DNA from: Chloroflexota bacterium
Lineage (GTDB): Bacteria > Chloroflexota > Ktedonobacteria > Ktedonobacterales > Ktedonobacteraceae
Reading direction: 5' to 3'
NCBI GenBank assembly: GCA_021828635.1
Contig: JAJZEJ010000072.1
Coordinates: 1-7,907 of the forward strand
DNA: 7,907 nucleotides
The position numbers and the translations under genes were made by a program. Positions 6,875 through 7,907 of the stretch are shown piece by piece. The notes beneath the pieces were generated by a model that searched no databases, was not told the DNA's origin, and saw nothing but the letters and a program-made list of their open reading frames with translations. How positions within the stretch are numbered: the first letter of the stretch is position 1; the number at the start of each line of letters is the position of its first letter.

Positions 6875-7804
6875 TTACTTGCTGGGCTGTTGTAGCGTGC
6901 GCAGATAAACGATGACGAAGAGTAGTGTAACCACCATTAACACCATTGCGATGGTTGAGCCGTAGCCAAAGTCGCCAAACTGCTGAATCTGAACATAGAT
7001 ATACAGACCCAGATTTTGGGTAGCATTGCCTGGGCCACCGTTAGTAAAAGCACTAATCAGATCAAAGGCTTGCAGAGATTCGATAGTACGAAGAATCAGT
7101 GTAACAACAAGCGTGGAACGCAACAGAGGAATAGTGACGTTCCAGAGCGTTTGCCATGCCGATGCACCATCGATACGCGCTGCCTCGTAGACCTCTTCGG
7201 AAATGGTCTGGAGACCGGCCAGTACCAGTAGTGCCACCAGCGAATTGGCTTTCCAGACCGCCAGAATGTAAATCAAGATGATCGACGATTGTGCTGAGCC
7301 GAGCCAGACGGTAGCGTGATTGGGATTCATCAAACCGAGATGCTCTAGCAGACTGTTGATGAGGCCATACTGGTCATTGAACATGTAGGCCCACATGACT
7401 GAGTTGGTAGCTGTTGGAATAGCCCAGGGGAAGAGAATGGCCGCACGCAATAACCAGCGACCGGCGAATTTGCGATTTGCCAGTAGGGCGAGTGCTGTGC
7501 CGAGAATCATCTGCCCGATCACGGTGATGATGCTGTATAGCATGGAGAACTTGAAGGCATCCCAGAACTGTTGATCGTGAAACAGCTTGATATAATTGCT
7601 TAGTCCAGCCCAGGTGGTATTTAAGCCAAAGGAACCCCCTTTTTGCAAAGAGAACCAGAGTGTGCTGAGAGCAGGATAAACGCCCATTAAGAGCAGAGCC
7701 AGAATGACCGGGGTAATCAGCAGCCAGGCCAACCGCTCCTCGCTTTGTGCCAGCGATCTTCTTCTCGGTCGTATTCCACGTGCTGATGCCTGTAGAGTCG
7801 CCAT
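6875..7804 (-). CDS. ABC sugar transporter inner-membrane permease, MalF/UgpA type
   Basis: First permease of the CUT1-type importer, 309 residues. A basic N-terminal tail (GIRPRRRS) leads to TM1 (about 25-47), a periplasmic loop, and TM2 and TM3 at about 85-108 and 118-140. The fourth helix is at about 172-196. The coupling loop EEVYEAARIDGASAWQTLWN has the EAA motif at 207-209, Gly213 and Ile225-Pro226. The sequence FTNGGPGNATQNLGLYIY (253-270) is characteristic of UgpA/LacF-like permeases. TM6 lies at about 280-302. It lacks the long N-terminal extension and large P2 loop of E. coli MalF, as is usual outside enterobacteria. ATG 7804 has a strong SD (AAGGAGGGG). Transport of sugars fits the downstream glycosidases. 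The specific substrate cannot be read from a permease, and the solute-binding protein that sets specificity is presumably beyond the right edge. Confidence 0.93.
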   Translation of the reverse strand: MATLQASARGIRPRRRSLAQSEERLAWLLITPVILALLLMGVYPALSTLWFSLQKGGSFGLNTTWAGLSNYIKLFHDQQFWDAFKFSMLYSIITVIGQMILGTALALLANRKFAGRWLLRAAILFPWAIPTATNSVMWAYMFNDQYGLINSLLEHLGLMNPNHATVWLGSAQSSIILIYILAVWKANSLVALLVLAGLQTISEEVYEAARIDGASAWQTLWNVTIPLLRSTLVVTLILRTIESLQAFDLISAFTNGGPGNATQNLGLYIYVQIQQFGDFGYGSTIAMVLMVVTLLFVIVYLRTLQQPSK

Positions 7805-7807
7805 ATG

Positions 7808-7815
7808 CCCCTCCT
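7808..7815 (-). promoter_or_regulatory. Strong Shine-Dalgarno of the MalF-type permease
   Basis: AAGGAGGGG read on the minus strand is followed by CAT and then ATG at 7804. The spacing from the GGAGG core is about 5 nt. It confirms the start of the first permease gene. Confidence 0.8.
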
Positions 7816-7826
7816 TGAATCAGTAT

Positions 7827-7860
7827 CTGGTTCAATTCGTTACGTAACGAATTGAACCAG
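7827..7860. promoter_or_regulatory. Perfect 34-bp palindrome, candidate operator or leader hairpin
   Basis: CTGGTTCAATTCGTTAC (7827-7843) is followed directly by its exact reverse complement (7844-7860), with no loop bases. The centre TTACGTAA has the CG dyad typical of LacI-family operators, which often control sugar ABC operons. It lies 22 nt before the permease start, upstream of the SD. Seventeen bp per arm is longer than most operators. In RNA it would form a very stable stem, which could reduce expression of the permeases relative to an upstream binding-protein gene. Neither flank has a T-run, so an intrinsic terminator is unlikely. No second copy was noticed in the window. Confidence 0.6.
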
Positions 7861-7881
7861 AATTGCGAAATGTCATGTCAA
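7851..7881 (-). promoter_or_regulatory. Possible promoter upstream of the permease genes
   Basis: TTGACA (7876-7881, minus strand) is a consensus -35 hexamer. The best -10 in reach is TTCAAT (7851-7856) with a long 19-nt spacer and four of six matches, lying inside the palindrome. If used, a repressor on the palindrome would block it. The weak -10 makes this tentative. The outer bases 7882-7907 hold two short minus-strand reading tails, stopping at 7878-7880 and 7873-7875. Either could be the end of an upstream gene, but neither is recognisable. Confidence 0.25.
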
Positions 7882-7907
7882 TGCACTGACCTGCGCGTGA
7901 ACGCTAC

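Noticed and set aside
7827..7860. The 34-bp palindrome as an intrinsic terminator of an upstream gene
   Set aside because: There is no T-run on either side, the stem is AT-rich at mid-arm, and the gene order suggests transcription continues into the permeases. A regulatory or attenuating role is more likely.
7873..7907. C-terminal tail of a solute-binding protein at the right edge (minus strand)
   Set aside because: Two frames end here (tails VAFTRRSVH and SVHAQVSALT) but only about ten codons are visible, with no family signature, so no CDS can be supported.

Overview
The window holds most of a minus-strand carbohydrate-use operon plus the tail of one convergent plus-strand gene. Reading along the minus strand from right to left, the genes are: two ABC sugar-transporter permeases (MalF/UgpA-type and MalG/UgpE-type), a short transaldolase of the TalC/FSA family, a GH31 alpha-glycosidase most like alpha-xylosidase YicI, and a GH2 beta-mannosidase. 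Gaps are small (16 nt between permease 2 and transaldolase, a 4-nt ATGA overlap between transaldolase and GH31, 88 nt before the beta-mannosidase), so co-transcription is likely.

Region by region: 1-139 is the C-terminus of a probable metallo-beta-lactamase-fold hydrolase on the plus strand. The 46 nt between its stop and the beta-mannosidase stop are almost entirely a long hairpin that probably terminates both convergent transcripts. From 186 to 7804 the minus strand is almost entirely coding. From 7805 to 7907 there is a strong Shine-Dalgarno, a perfect 34-bp palindrome centred on TACGTA, and a TTGACA hexamer. These are candidate control elements, or the junction to an upstream solute-binding-protein gene outside the window.

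How it may work: the permeases import an oligosaccharide. Neither glycosidase has a signal peptide, so hydrolysis is expected in the cytoplasm: GH2 would remove beta-mannosyl units and GH31 alpha-xylosyl (or alpha-glucosyl) units. The transaldolase would help move pentose or hexose phosphates through the non-oxidative pentose phosphate pathway. No ATPase, solute-binding protein, regulator, sugar kinase or isomerase is in view. The ATPase may be a shared MsiK/UgpC-type protein encoded elsewhere.

Organism: a bacterium of moderate GC content (just over half by eye) that uses SD-led translation and an occasional TTG start. The gene style fits Chloroflexota (Ktedonobacteria-like soil bacteria), but this is a low-confidence impression without a database search. 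I found no mobile element, CRISPR array, RNA gene or clearly new system. The items most worth checking are the 34-bp palindrome, the cysteine-bearing insert in the transaldolase, and the altered substrate-pocket positions in the GH31 enzyme.
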